Shown piece by piece: positions 45,078 to 58,278 of a stretch of DNA of 64,000 nucleotides; positions within the stretch are counted from its first letter, which is position 1; every line of letters begins with the position of its first letter. Under the pieces are notes generated by a model, which saw only the letters and a program-made list of their open reading frames with translations, was not told the DNA's origin and ran no database searches. Location of the stretch: contig CM114273.1 in assembly GCA_050084515.1 (NCBI GenBank), forward strand, positions 3,224,001 through 3,288,000. The letters run 5' to 3'. The translations under genes and the position numbers were made by a program. Origin of the DNA: Blasia pusilla. Taxonomy: Eukaryota; Marchantiophyta; Marchantiopsida; Blasiales.

Positions 45078-47849
45078 TTACTGGACTTCCCATCTGCCTG
45101 GCCTCGGATTGTGGATTGTGCTGCCGGAGTAACCGCTGTAATCCAAGTCCGACCAGTAATCGGTATTTTTCACGACTTTGCGTGCCTTCTTCAGGATTTT
45201 CTTGGGATCGGCGGTCCCATAGACTGTCACCATTGTATGAGGCCACCCCTCGAGACGCACATTATCAACACCTGCAGGATTGCGTACGCATTTAGGACCG
45301 TAAACAGTTGCAGAAAATCAAAATGAGTGTTTTTCTGATCTGTGAATGGTGTTTATAATCATCTGAATCCACATTCTGAACGAAAGAGAGTAGATCTCTG
45401 GTCTATATAAATCGTGTTTTTAATCATCTGAGTCCACATTCTAAACGACTTCTGGGTTAATTTCTCATCTGTGAATTGTTTTTCTAAGCATGTCAGTCCA
45501 GATTTGAAACGAACCGTGAGTATATTTCTGATCAGTAAATTGTATTTATCTGAGAGCTCATCCCAAACGAATCATTTCTTAGTAACTGATGAAATGGAAG
45601 GTAACAATAAACCCAATGAAGTGTTTGGTGAGCTTACCCTTGATCTTCCTCAAAGCCTCTGTCAATTTGCTCCTGCTTTCTCCACTGCGGGAGAAATCCA
45701 CTCTCAGTTTCACATCCTGTCATCGACACAACATCATTTTAAACTGGGTCAGCCACGGAATCAAAAGCCAAAGCATTGAAGCTGTCTTCACTCCCAGTCA
45801 TCATGACTTCTCACTTAGCACCCATATCTCCCTTTCAGACTCACCAAGCTATATCCATATCCGTATACCTGAACCCAACTCCTCTCCCAAACTTCTTTGT
45901 GATAGTAATATCTCAAGTATATATCATATCTCATACCCTCCATTCTTCAACCCAAGAAGAAATTGCCCACTACAAGCCTCCTCCACTGAACAGATTCCAT
46001 GATTCCATGAAACCACTCCACATTCAAGAACTCTTTCACGACCACGTCCATGGATCGACCACTGCAAGCAGCAGCTACGATGAAAGAACTCCTTCACGTC
46101 GAGATCATGAGCACGAGTTCCAGCAGCCTCAGGTGCTCTCAAGTCAATCGGTTGCAACTCGGGTCCGGATGAAGGTTCCCAAATACAGCAGATTTCATAG
46201 ACATGAATCCACCAAATGCAGCGAAAGGGCTTTCATCGACTTTGTTTGCCGAGAGCTTACCGAGTAATGTGATCTAGAAGTCTGGTGCCGTGAGGGTTGG
46301 AACCAGTGCGTTCGGGGCTCCGAGTAGTGTTGGCGATGGGGATAAGCGCCACTGCTGATCACGCCCGAGCCTTGGCCGTAGCGGTCCACTGGAGGCCGGT
46401 GGTCGTAGGAACTGGGCCGGGACCAGAAAGAAGATCCGGTGGAGTAGTAAGAGGTCGGCCGGGTGCGGTAGGAGGACCCGTAATACGAGCTGCCGCTGGG
46501 GCGCCGCACTAGTGGCTCAGCCGGTTGCTGCTGGGCGCCCAGCACCCACGATGCATCGTAGCCGGGATACTCCAACTGAGAAGAATCGTTATCCTGCATG
46601 CATGCATGCAAGCGCGCACGTCCACGGGTTACGACTTACAATCGACCAAAGCTGTGACTTTGCATTCGGGATCTCGACATCGCACAACACACGAGCGGCT
46701 GGTATTGGACACGTTAGAAAAATCTGTTCCGACTCCTGCGTTTTTGTTGCGCTTTGGACTTCGTAAAAAGTGCGAAAACACTCGCCTTTGGATGATCCGT
46801 GATGGGACACCTTAACGTGCACAGGAAACAGAGAACAGGGAAGGAATGGACAAAACCCATGGAATTTGCAATGGTAATCTTTAGAGCACACACGACTCTA
46901 CACGGAACGAGCACCATCGGCTCTAGTACAATGCGATGGAGCACAAGTCAGGGATTTTACAAATACAATGTCAAATCGCTCGTTTAGTACCCATATCTCA
47001 CATGTTCAGTATCATGGGTCACCAGGAGAATCTCACTGTCGCACCCTCAGGAGTATTGTTATGACTGCAGGGAAGGAACAGACACTAGATCTATTTGAAT
47101 GGAATCCGGTCCACCCATCGCACGTGAAGCTAGAGCTACATACGAAGGCAAACAGGTCTATTGAACGTAGTACGAGTTACTCATCTCATGATGAATCCAT
47201 GAGTGCCAACTGAACACTTCATCATTTTTCAATGAGTCAGTTTCGATGGACCACAGATGTACAGGAACCGAGATGGAATGATGAATAGATCAGGCCATCT
47301 GGAAGAGATCATTGGATCATTAGATCAGTCTATTTGGAAGAAACAATTGGATCATTAGAGTAGTCCATATGAAGTAATCATTGAATCATTAGCTCAGTCC
47401 ATATGGAAAAAAATCATCGGATCAGTCCATATGGAAGAAATCATTCACACCCGATGGTTTATGAATGAGAGATGGTTCGAATTCATCGACACTACATTAG
47501 CCTCTCATAAAACTGCCGATGTGTACCACCATATCTTTGAAGGAATTGATTGATCAATTCTGACAACTAAATCCCCGTCGACTGTAAGCGTCTGCTGAAC
47601 TTGGACCAACTAATACCAGAGAGTCTTAAAACAACAAATCTGTCAGCATTCCTCGCACAACGACGCAACCCAAGACCCAAAGACTCGCATCGACATAGAA
47701 GGTAACGTTCCGACACCCAACCCTCGCACCAAAGAGTACAAACCGCGACCAAATCTACTTCCGTTGCAACGAAACTCACGAAAAGTGGAGGCTCCGGAGA
47801 TGTTTACCTCATAAGGATTGATGTAGCGGGTGATCGTGTAGCTCGACAT
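45078..47849 (-). CDS. HMA-fold protein lacking the metal-binding CxxC, four exons
   Basis: Exons 47849-47808, 46593-46261, 45716-45638 and 45271-45078 join at GT-AG introns with consistent phases (0, 0, 1) to give 215 residues. Exon 1 encodes MSSYTITRYINPYE. Exon 2 encodes a Ser/Tyr/Arg/Pro-rich tract (YYGSSYRTRPTSYYSTGSSF), probably disordered. Exons 3-4 encode a beta-alpha-beta-beta-alpha-beta HMA-like domain at about residues 126-195: DVKLRVDFSRSGES, LTEALRKIKGVDNVRLEG, MVTVYGTADPKKILKKARKV. The loop that normally carries MxCxxC reads FSRSGES, so metal binding through that site is not expected. Plant HMA proteins bind metals or partner proteins, and some act as effector targets; here a protein-binding role is more likely. 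All exons are intact, and a TATA box lies about 150 bp upstream. Confidence 0.8.
47294..47450. repeat. 35-bp minisatellite in intron 1 of the HMA-like gene
   Basis: Five degenerate units of the type CCATATGGAAGAAATCATTG followed by GATCATTAGATCAGT, spaced about 35 bp, with the last interval shorter. Confidence 0.8.
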
Positions 47850-47957
47850 TCTGCACTTCTAGAGCTTCTCTCGGTCACCAGTGGGAAATGAATCTACAAC
47901 CGATACGCCGCTGCAGTCCGTCCACCTCGGTCGAGATCAGCAGAAACTCACAATCGC

Positions 47958-47972
47958 GCTGCTGCTGCTGCT
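47958..47972. repeat. (GCT)5 microsatellite upstream of the HMA-like gene
   Basis: Five GCT units between the TATA box and the start codon, probably in the 5' untranslated region. Confidence 0.85.
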
Positions 47973-47996
47973 AGGACCAATGCCGTCCAAGCGTTC

Positions 47997-48004
47997 CTAT
48001 ATAG
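47997..48004 (-). promoter_or_regulatory. TATA box of the HMA-like gene
   Basis: CTATATAG, 148 bp upstream of the start codon on the gene strand, in a GC-richer context. The motif is its own reverse complement, so orientation comes from gene position. Confidence 0.55.
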
Positions 48005-51000
48005 ACTGCTCAGAAATCGATCGCTCGCCGCAGATGGATAAACTATTATACTACTACTACTAGATGCACCTGACGTCTACGGGTATTCGGATTGGACGCC
48101 GGCACTAGTACTCTAGTACTCTCGCGGACCTTCAAGTTATAGATACGTCCTCAGCTGACTACCAACCTACACTCTGAAGCGCCTTGTCTCGCTCGACATG
48201 GATGACTGGATGGATGGATTTCTCGATGGAAAGGCTGCCGACACCGCTACAATTCTCGAGAGCGCTTGCCGTCTCGACGCTTCTGTTCGGATGCGTAAAC
48301 ACTCGGTCACTAACTAGTGCGCTGCTTGTGCTCACTAAAGCCCGGCATGGGCAGTACTTATAGCGGATGGACGGATGGGTTCGATCCACGGATCGGCGTC
48401 CATTGGTGGAGGGTTCATGCCGTGGGTCACCCAACGCGGTCAAGTAACCATAGGCCAGGGTGACGTCTTCTCTGAGAAATTTGCACTAGTAGAAGAGTTC
48501 CACGAAGCCGAACGAGGCCAGGGAAAAGACGAAAGTTGGGATACACGTACACAGGACTGCCACAACTATGGATGACTCGATAGTCTACGGCGCCTCTAGT
48601 CTAGCTCGAATCTCGATAAGGGGGGCGGCCACCCACAAGTCCCATCTTGGCCCTACTCACGTGGGTCCCCTGCACAATGACGCCTCAGGATTTGGTTTTG
48701 GATATAGGGATTCCGAGACAAGAGCTTCGAAAATAAAACCATTAAATGTTAGACATTTAAAGTCTTGAACTTTGAACCAGAGAGCCGCCGTTGACCGGTT
48801 CTCCGTAGTCAATGGAGGATGCACCGAGGTTATCCGCGACGATGTCCTCATCCACGGCTATTAGCCACAGTTCGGACTCCATTCCCACAAAATGGAAGCG
48901 TTATGAATTTTTAATCCTTTTTTTTCCTCGAAAATAAGATATAGTAATATTAAAAAGTGAAACGAAATTGTATCATTTTAACATTGAACAACAAGTATCT
49001 CGTGGAGGAAGGTATCTTGATTTTATTCTTTTCTTCTACAAAACTTATTTCGTTAGATTGATGTGTGGGGTGGTTGAACTTGGACGGAGAAGAAATGTTT
49101 TTAGAAAAATACAAATATGGAAAAAATATTACACATACTATCCACAAAGGATGGACTTACGTGGAGAAATTCCTCAACGTTACACATGTCCTTTCAAGAT
49201 ATATATGTGAGTTACGTGCGTCCCTTTTAAGGAAAAAAAAAAGAATTATAGGTGGAAAGTGGGGTAATTAAGTTAAGAGAAGATGTTGTGTACTTCGAGG
49301 GGAGGGAGGGTCTTTATATTTTTAACTTCAGACCTTTCACAAGTAGAGGTCAAATTTATTTGTTTATTTCTTCAAATATTTTTGAGAATTTCTTTCATTT
49401 CAAAAAACTTTGTCTTTTTTGGAAAAACTTTAGAGGGATTAAATTTTTTTTAATTAATCTGAATGAATTATTTTTAATTTTTTCATTCCCTTGCAACATA
49501 TTATTTAGATTCCTATCAATGATACATAGATTTTTAATTAAAGGAGATCTATACTACCAAGAAATGATGGCTTATTGAAATTTTCACAAAACTCATTGCT
49601 TTACGTAGGGCCCTTGGGAGAAGTAAGAAATTTTGCTAGAGTTTTTGTAATTGTGCATTATTATAACCCTCTTGGCTCACACTATACTATTGAATATTTC
49701 ACTCCATAACACTTGATTTCTACCTTAACAAAACCTAGGTCCATGATTATGATTCACCATAGAATGAAAATTGCAGCGGGCACTCTTCCCAAAAAATTTA
49801 AGAAAAAATTAATTTTACATACGAGGTTAGTTCCACGCAGATTCTTCTAAGCTTGAAATTTATCAATTTCTTCTCTAGATTTTTTTCTTCTTATGGATAT
49901 ATAAACTTTTAATGGAAAAAATTCATCCACTCCAAATGTGCACATAAATTCCAAAACAAATCTTGAAGTAGTCTCTAATGAAACTATCTTATCAATATGA
50001 TTTTAATGAGATAGTGTCATTAAAATCAAGGATATTTTTTGTCAGCATGTTTGGCTTATTCCTTCCAAAGGACATACTTTTCACTTTCTATGCAACTCTT
50101 TGCAAAATTTTCCCCACTAACTTGTTTGTCCCTAGAAAGGGTTTGACTCAACCAAATTTATCCATGTGAATCCTTGCTTTTGCAATAATTTAGGGCGAGC
50201 TTTAAATTAAAGTACACGTTTTAAGACTTTATGATATTCATTGGTCTTGATTGCCAAGATATCCAAATTCTTAAGGCTTGATACCCTTGAGATCATGGAG
50301 GGGCCAAATACATTTAATATTTACACTAGTAAGAATGTTGATTTTCACTTTTCAGCATGATGATCTTGGTTGCATGATATATGGTAAATTTATTTTTAAT
50401 TAAAGTTTCTAGTCAATGTCAAATTGAATCTCGTCTATTAATCACAATTATTTGTTTACGAACCTTTTTTAATTAATAATCTATGCTATTATCTAGTATG
50501 CCTAAGTTAAGAAATGTAAAATAAATTGTGGACTCCATATATCCATTTTTTAATACTTGGTTATGTGCTTTCCATTAGTTTAAGATTCTTCTATTAAGAC
50601 TTTAAAAATTAGTTATGCTAATAAGGCAAAGATTCTCAAAATTAACTCCAAGTTTCCAAGAAGACCTTAATAAGATAGTATTTTTATTTAATATACTTTA
50701 TAATTTTATTTAAAAGAAAATTAATAAAATCAAATCATGATAAAAATTCAATTTAATTACCTTCCATCAATTGCTCATCTCTTTGAATGTAAAAAAATCT
50801 ATGAATGCTATATCTCCTTTTAATTTAAAAATTATTTCATGGTATGTCTATGGATAGTTTACATTTTCTTACTTCTTTTTACCAACTAAATTTCTTTTTT
50901 GACTTAGGAATCAATGTTCTCTGATGGATGCCCATTTTGAGGCCATTTTTAAAGACATTACAAGGTCATTTCCATGGAGGTTTAGGTCTATATTCACTCC

Positions 51001-51331
51001 TTTTTTTTGGAAAAGAGATGGCTTATGGGTGGGTCAAGTGCTTGACCTTTTAATTTGGCATTCCTCACGACAACATTTACCTTTACTGCAATTTTCTGAT
51101 TCTAATGTGTCCTCTTGTAAGTAATCATATTATCTTAACTTGGTGATATTATTTTTGCTCTTTATGAAGTTATGTATAAAAGGGTCCGAGATGTGACCCA
51201 TAAGATCCCCTACTACATAAGTACTCTTTCCTCTTTCCTTGTGTATTCTTTTCCTTACAAAGAGTGGATTTTAGATAGTAAGGTTGTCCCAATACATATA
51301 TTCAACTAAAAAATATTCATTTATTGTAGTA
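48005..51331. other. Spacer, GC-balanced to 48.9 kb then AT-rich
   Basis: 48005-48900 is the upstream region of the HMA-like gene and holds no recognised gene. From 48900 the sequence is AT-rich with chance open frames only. A weak + frame at 50924-51124 has no recognisable domain. Confidence 0.5.
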
Positions 51332-51526
51332 TCTATACTATTAACACAGGAGTGGTTTTTTAGTGGCGACATTGGAGATTTCAACATATGGCATGGTAGG
51401 GGAGGGGAGGGGGTAAGGGGACGCAAAGGGGGAGGGGGCATTCACGTAAGGGGTCTTTAGGGGTAGGGCTAGGGGGAGGGGGACATTTAAACAATAGACA
51501 ACATGTTTGAATTTTACTACTTGAAC
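51332..51526 (+). repeat. Dispersed repeat, plus-oriented copy with G-runs
   Basis: Begins TCTATACTATTAACACAGGAG directly after an A, and ends TTTACTACTTGAAC. It matches the reverse complement of 29889-30037. It is longer because its G-rich middle is expanded: at least eight runs of four or more G between 51393 and 51485. The start resembles a Helitron 5' end. No 3' end was found. Confidence 0.75.
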
Positions 51527-54225
51527 AGTAATGAATATTTTATTTAATGTTATAATGGATGATTATAAATATTCATAAAATGGAATAATCCTCATAAATA
51601 AAAAAATATAATTTATGCCTTAATTTACATGCGATGGAAAATAAATTTTAATGGAGAAGGAGTAGATTAAATTTTATGGAAGGGTAAAATTATTTAGGGG
51701 ATTGGGATATCATTTGAATGGAATATTCTAATTACTTAGAATTAGAAGAGTGAAATGTTATTACTCTTCTAAGATTTTAGAAAATAAGAATTATATTTAA
51801 AATTTGAAATGAATGATATAGTTATTTAAAAAATTAATCGTGTTAATTCACATTTGATATTTTGGGAAAATAAAATGAATTTTAATGGAAAATGGAATGA
51901 TTTCTTTAATTATAAGATTTTTCCTTTTTGAATGTGATTTTGGTGGGAAGAATGGAAGGGGAAGAATAATTATTATTGGAACTATTAGGGAGGAATGTAA
52001 CTATTTAAGGGAGATGGATATTATCTGAAGGTGATTGTCTTATTATTTTAAAATTTATAAAAATAGAAATTTTATTTAAAATTTGAAATTACATAAAATT
52101 TTAAATATAATTTAAAAAAAATTCATGGACACCTATTTTGATCAATTCTTTTGTAGAAATTGTGTTAGATGTGCACCACATTTGCAACATCTAGAGAGTG
52201 CTTTGTTGATTTGCAAACACATGTGTGTATGTTTTGAACTTGGTATCTAGACCAAAAGAAAAAATTTCTTTCAGGATTTAAATAAAATAAAATTGTACTT
52301 AAATTTCATTAATTACTTCCTTTCATGACAAAATTTTTCAAACACTTTTTATTTAAAGTGCAATTTACTAATTTAAAAAAAATGTAGACTACGTAGAGTA
52401 ATAGACAATGCGAAGTAGAGGTAGGTTAAGGACAATAAGTATGGCCGCGACAGAATTGTGGTTCCTTTCTGAACTCTTGAAAAGTTGGAGTTTGGACGGC
52501 TGAAAGGTAAGTACGATACGATTCACAAATACGGAGGGCTAGAAATGTCCGAACTTGGAGGCGGAGGTAGGAAATAAAAAATATATATAGAAAAAAGAAA
52601 TAAAATATATATATAGAAAAAGTAAAAAAATATATGTGTGTGAAAAGGATGGGAAACCATACAAAAGAGAGGTAGGCACCCACAAGGGGTGGCCATGACT
52701 CATGAGAGGTCGCCAAGTGCTGACTGGCGTCTTGCCGCCGAACTGAAAGATACCAGGCAATGGGTTTAAGGGTTAGGACGCTGCCACGTGCTATCTGGGC
52801 AGGCTCAGAGGCCCCCCATAGATATCGCTCGGTCCTTGAAATCTATCGATGAGGCTCTCGTGCTGACATGTATACCTAGACTACGTGGAAAAATCGAGGT
52901 CCTAAACTTGACACGTTCACAATTCCTACGTGTATCGCCTATTGCATATCGACGGCCGAAGAACGCAAGAAGTCGTGCGCAAGAAGTCGGCTATCTCCCC
53001 GAGTCCCCGATTCGTAGCGGAGCGCCACCTATGGGAAAACGGGAATCGCCGTTGGCTACCGACGGCAGCGGCTGTGACCTGGCAGCTCGGTACTTGCGTC
53101 AATCGTTGCTAGACACCCGGCTTCCACGTCGGACACCATGACCCCACCTTGAGTGGCCCTAAAACCATTTTCTACTCTTTATTTGAGGTGTAGATATACT
53201 ATAATTACTTAAATATTTTTATGTCCGTAATATCAAAAGATGTAATATTAAAAGAAGACGATTAAAGAAATCTTCTCAATGATTATCTTGTTAATTAACA
53301 GGATCAAATGGTGAGAAATGAAAAAAATTGTCCTTGTCCATACTAGTTTCTATTAATGTAGGAGAATTTTTCTTATTTTTCTTATTCTTTTTAATGACAT
53401 TTGGTATTTTCACCTAGTAGATTGCTCATCTTTTAAACTCTTTTAAGTTGATTTAAAATCACACTTTATAATCTTGAAATTTAATTATCATTTGGGGGTA
53501 ATTTAAACTTGCCATGTAGTGGCTTACACTCTCTTATAACCAAGGAGGACTTCTATACTCTCTTTACCTTCACAATCCCTTTCTTTGTTTGGAAGAAGGC
53601 TTCTTGCACCAAGTATTAGTCAGATCAAGATTATTGTTGAAATAAGTTAATTCCATTTGATAGTTGAATTAAATTTATTATAAATTTTTTTCTTTTGAGG
53701 TTTTATTTTAATATAACTTACAATAAAGTGGATATTTGGTAGGATAAGATACAGGGACTAAAAGAATAAAAAATTTCCATTTTTTCAGATAATGTGGGAA
53801 AAATATTTTTCCTTGTTATCATAAAAAACTTGATTAGAATAGATTTAAATAATTAATAAAATGTTCGAAATGTACCGACTATTTCCAAGAAAGTGTTAGT
53901 ATCATTTGATTATTAATTTTCATTTATAAGCTAAAGTGGTCACGCGACACATCGCCCATGACAGACTCCACGACTGACTCTAAAAGTCGGCGTCGGATGT
54001 CGATGTAAATGGAACCAGACCGGCCTAGCTACAACATGTCTCCGTAGCGTGCAGTGCAATGTAATCAAAGTATATATCTATATATCCACTTTATTATCAA
54101 AGTATATGCATTATATATTTGTGCCGAGTACAATTTGGGTTCCGTACGGAACGTCAATTTTAACGGAATAATTGTAAAAATTCGAAATTCTTACATTTGG
54201 GAGGAGTCAGTGGGAAGTCGGTTAT
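51527..54225. other. AT-rich spacer with a GC-richer island at 52.7-53.15 kb
   Basis: No gene is supported. A + open frame at 52788-53141 lies in the GC-richer island, but its translation has no domain and several frames are open there. Confidence 0.45.
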
Positions 54226-54650
54226 ATGTAATGGTAAAGGGTCGAACTTGAGAAGTGACTACTGGAAAGCAATATGAAAATCTACGAAAAGCTTGGATTT
54301 TGGAGGATGAGGAAGGATTGAGATGTCAGGATTCATACAGTACTAAAAGCTCGAACTTGGGAGAGACATTGGATGACAAATGAACTTTAGAAAGGTGTGA
54401 ACTTGAGGGACTTTTGTCATGGGAAGTACTAAAAGCTCGAAATTGGGAGCCAGTATCAGGGGTGTCAGCTTATAGTGACTAGTAAAAGTTCGAACTTTGG
54501 AAAGAGGGATATCCAAGAAAAGTTCCAACTTCGAATGACCTCCTGGGATTCGATGCCGACTTCAAATCGCAGTAAAGCCGTGAAAGTTGGACGAGAGTTG
54601 GGATGTCCCAATCGCCAGGTGCCGTAAAAGTTCGATCTTGGGATGAATTG
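54226..54650 (+). repeat. Irregularly spaced short repeat (AAAAGCTCGAACTTGGGA type)
   Basis: Variants occur near 54230, 54341, 54427, 54481 and 54623, for example TACTAAAAGCTCGAACTTGG and AGTAAAAGTTCGAACTTTGG. Spacing is not constant, so this is a degraded tandem array or a set of binding-site-like words. Confidence 0.6.
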
Positions 54651-56966
54651 TCGAAGCCAGAGTCGAGTAGTTAAGCTCACGGGCGACTAACTTTTTTGGT
54701 CAGGCTCATTCAAGGGAGATCTCCGTACCTAGTACATTGGAGACTCCACAGTTACTGTTGAGTAAACTCGATTCGAGAGCCTACCAAATGATGTAAATGC
54801 TGCGAGACCCATCTCCTCTGGATTTTGGATTCTTAGGGAGGTGTATAAAATATATATGGACTCGTGGTGGGCATGAACTTTAGTTTTAAATTACCGTATA
54901 GGTGATCTTGATATTTGTACTTATGTACTAGGGAGACTTACAACCCAAGTACGATAAGTACGAAAAACCACGTAGGCCCATCAGACAATTCGACAAAGCC
55001 TTAGAGATTGGATCGATCGATGGGCCACTGAAGTTACCTCTTTGTCTCCTGAGGGACTAAACGTACTCATAAGGAGAAGGTGCTTTCATAGATCTAGACA
55101 TAGGTGGCTAGATTAAGTCAGCTGACTTGTTCATGACTCGATACGAGTGTGATTTAATGATTGGCGAGCAGTGGTTTCATGACGTTCATGAAGAGAGTTT
55201 GGATTTCGAACAAGAGATCTAGCCAGCTAGATTCGTAGGGGGCTAAAGAATATCTTGTCATTGGGATCAATTATCTATCTCGAATTTGTGGAAACTTACT
55301 AATTTCGTTGGACTCAGACCAATATACACTTAGCACGGAGTCGATATCAGTTTCTGTTCATGAAATCCGAATCTTCTTTCACTGTATGCCTTATTTTCTT
55401 ATTTCTTGCGGTAAAACCATATTGTAGAGATGAGAGAATACGATGATTACATTACAATCTTGAAAAATATATTCGCTGTTTGGAAGTGCTTTGAAATGGT
55501 GCCCATGTGGGTCGATTTTTGAGCCTTCCATCTGGACCTCAATATCACACATTGTCAACCACAAGACCCTAAACCTGGCAGCAGTCACCCCAGTCTAGCC
55601 AGAAGAGCAGCTCGAGTCTGAAGACTAGAGCATGCAAGATCTCGCTTTCGAGTTGGACTTACGCTCAAGCCCGAATTTCCAAATCGTCTGCTTCGTTTCC
55701 AAACCGAAACATCACTTCTCGTAGCTTCAAAATCTTGAGTCCACTCAGACCTACCAGTTACAGGAACCATATACTAATATCGAGCTCGAGCAGTACAGGA
55801 TCGTAAGTCTCAAACCGTTATGATCCAAAGACTGGTGACTGCTGTACTTTCGATTTCTCGTTCACTGGAAAACACATCGTCCAGATCGTCTGATTCGTTT
55901 ACAAACGGAGACGTCACTGACTTTACTCATCAAAATCTTGACTCCATTCATACCTAGCGATTACATTTCAGAACTGTCATAGAAGATCGAGCTGCAGATT
56001 CACAGGATCCTGAGTCTCACACCTGAAAGTCTGTCAATAAAAGAGTAATGCATGCGAATCTTCCTTCTGATTTGACTTCGCTGTAAGGCCCATGGCTCAG
56101 AATCTGGACTCCAGATCGTCTGTGCTTCGTTCCTTTCTGAATCTTGAGCCCATTCACTGATAAGCATCATGGACGATGAAATGCTATTTTAATTTAATTT
56201 CGATCTGCAGCTGAGACCTTCATGATTGAACCTGGAATTCGAAAAGCCCTTGTAAGAATCATTCAACGAAAAATAATATGAGACTTGGATCCCGATCAAT
56301 CGTGATCTAGTGCATGAATTCCGCAGCACTCCAAGGAAGTCTTCACACGTTGGCGGACAGCTTTCCACCATAGCTGGCGTACCAAACATATGATGCAGGG
56401 CCATAAATGCTCATGTTCTTTACCTGTGGTGGGGCCCACTACATGGCCATAAGTCCTCCGCAAGACCTGGGTTTTGTACCGCCTGTTGTTGTTGGGGGAG
56501 GGGAATCAGGATCTGTTTAGTGGGGCCCGCTCTTCGAGAAGGTGTTTGGAAGGGGCACTTCATGATCACTGAAGCTTCAAACGTTGGCACTATATGAAAG
56601 TTGGGATCGTAGTGAGGCTAGCGTGTTTGAAATGAAATGAGAGTGGCGGCGCTTGTGTTTTACCTTTGTAAATCATACACTTTCCGGTAGCCCCCTTAGG
56701 ACTTAGGAAAGTGGAGGGAGAGCGTAATGATTGATGTGAAACCCATCCGAATACAAATAAAGGGGATTCAAAGAGTCGAGTACGGCCAAGAAGATTTGGT
56801 AGATTATTGGAGGATATTAGTTTGGGGTTGAGGGTCGAATCCCTCACCCCAAGTCCAAAGGTGGTGATCACCCTCTAATGAAGAGAGTGGGCGGATCTAG
56901 TCATTACATTCCTCTCGTCATGTTATGTGAACCATGGTGACATGAAAAATATTTTCATGAGGAGAA
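54651..56966. other. Spacer without a supported gene
   Basis: No domain-bearing frame. A short hairpin at 56821-56852 (arms TTGGGGT-GAGGG, loop TCGAAT) is the only structured element noticed. Confidence 0.45.
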
Positions 56967-57139
56967 AGGTATGTTCTTTCATATGTTTTTTAAGTGTGCT
57001 TGCAAAGTACTCTCTCTAATACCCCAAATCCTAGGTGCCTTATTAAGATCATGGGTCATCTTAATAAGGCACCTAGGATTTGGGGTATTAGAGAGAGTAC
57101 TTTGCAAGCACACTTAAAAAAATATGAAAGAACATACCT
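56967..57139. repeat. Near-perfect inverted repeat, arms about 83 bp, loop 8 nt
   Basis: The left arm 56967-57049 pairs with the right arm 57058-57139 around the loop CATGGGTC. The only clear difference is one extra base in the T-run near the base of the arms (ATATGTTTTTT against ATATTTTTTT). Transcribed, it would fold into a very long hairpin. No flanking target duplication was identified. Confidence 0.95.
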
Positions 57140-58199
57140 CAAGTGCATAGATCATGGCTTCAAATACTATATGCCTTACTAACTTCCACGTTGGTTTGAT
57201 GCATGTACCACTCATTGAAATATATCTATTTGTAATGCACATGAACTGTCATATTAAAATCCCTTCACAAGTGCATGTGAACAAAATCAGTTTCAATAGA
57301 CATGCTAATGTATGTGGATTCATGTTTTTCAATAGGAAGGACTTGTCTTGGCACTAGGATTTTTATCACATCTGAGTAACGGATAGGCCGAGATCTATCG
57401 TGGATAGAGCGTAGGAGCCAGCGGACTATCTTGAGTGTAATTTTGTCTCATGGTGTCGGATGAGGTTGAGGATAAGTCCGTTGTGAAAGGAAAGTCATTT
57501 CTGACAACCAACCTGTTGAGGTCTTTCACAGGCAAGTGACTTATTGACCAAGTCACCCTCCCCTGGTAACCTATGCGCAAGTTACGAGGAGGATAGCTAT
57601 TTTTTGGAGAAGAGCCTTTTGGCTCTTTCCAACCCTATATAAGAGAGGAAGATGGCTTTCCCAAGCCATCTTTCTCATGTTGGGCCGTTGGAGCACCTCT
57701 CTTGTATGTATGTGAGATAGGACTAGGGTGCTAGGGTCCGGATTCCTTAATAGCGCAGGGTGGACGAGGCTCGATATGCCGATGTAGATTGAGGAGTGGA
57801 GTTTTAGGCCAGGTTTTGGAGCAGGCGATGGACCTCAACTGTCTCACATGGATAGTCAGCCTAGGTATGGCTGAGCAGAGACGGATGCGAGTGTCATCCA
57901 TGCCGTCACGTCCACGAGTTGGACCATTGCCTACAGGGTCTGTATAGGCATTGGCTGGGGACGGGACGAGGAGAGATAGGCACCCATGGACTTCCTAGGA
58001 CGCCGTTCAAGCAAAGAGTGCGAAGGCGGCCAGAACAGCACATGTTCATTTTTTGGATGTGGAGCATGATGTAGGAGGTCAGAGTGGAGTGGTTGTTGCG
58101 GAGGTGGCTAGGGTTGATACATAGCAACCAAAGCCGGAGGTTGCGTTCTCTCCGAGTGAGGTCACGATGGAGACTTGGGAGCCTATGATAGGCCTCAAG
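57140..58199 (+). other. Possible LTR and leader upstream of gypsy copy 2
   Basis: Contains a good TATA box (57636-57643) followed closely by a small stem-loop (GATGGCTT/AAGCCATC near 57651-57669), as seen in LTR R regions. No second copy of this sequence occurs downstream, so an LTR cannot be proven. From about 57900 degenerate gag-like or linker sequence may begin. Confidence 0.35.
57636..57643 (+). promoter_or_regulatory. TATA box upstream of gypsy copy 2
   Basis: TATATAAG, preceded by a short inverted repeat AAGAGCC-TTTT-GGCTCTT at 57610-57627. Confidence 0.5.
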
Positions 58200-58278
58200 T
58201 TGATAGGAGGAGAGCGACGGCGAGTTCATACGTTTTTGAGAGGGCATGTCAGTTGTTTTGCCTTGAGTACGCTGAGGC

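Noticed and set aside
45589-46267. Plus-strand open frames across the HMA-like gene
   Set aside because: They are antisense to exons 2 and 3 of the minus-strand HMA-like gene, which has splice and domain support.
52788-53141. 117-residue + frame in a GC-richer island
   Set aside because: Translation lacks any domain, other frames are open over the same stretch, and there is no splice support.
56821-56852. T-arm-like GGGTCGAATCCC as a tRNA gene
   Set aside because: No anticodon arm, D-arm or acceptor stem can be folded around it; it is an isolated hairpin.
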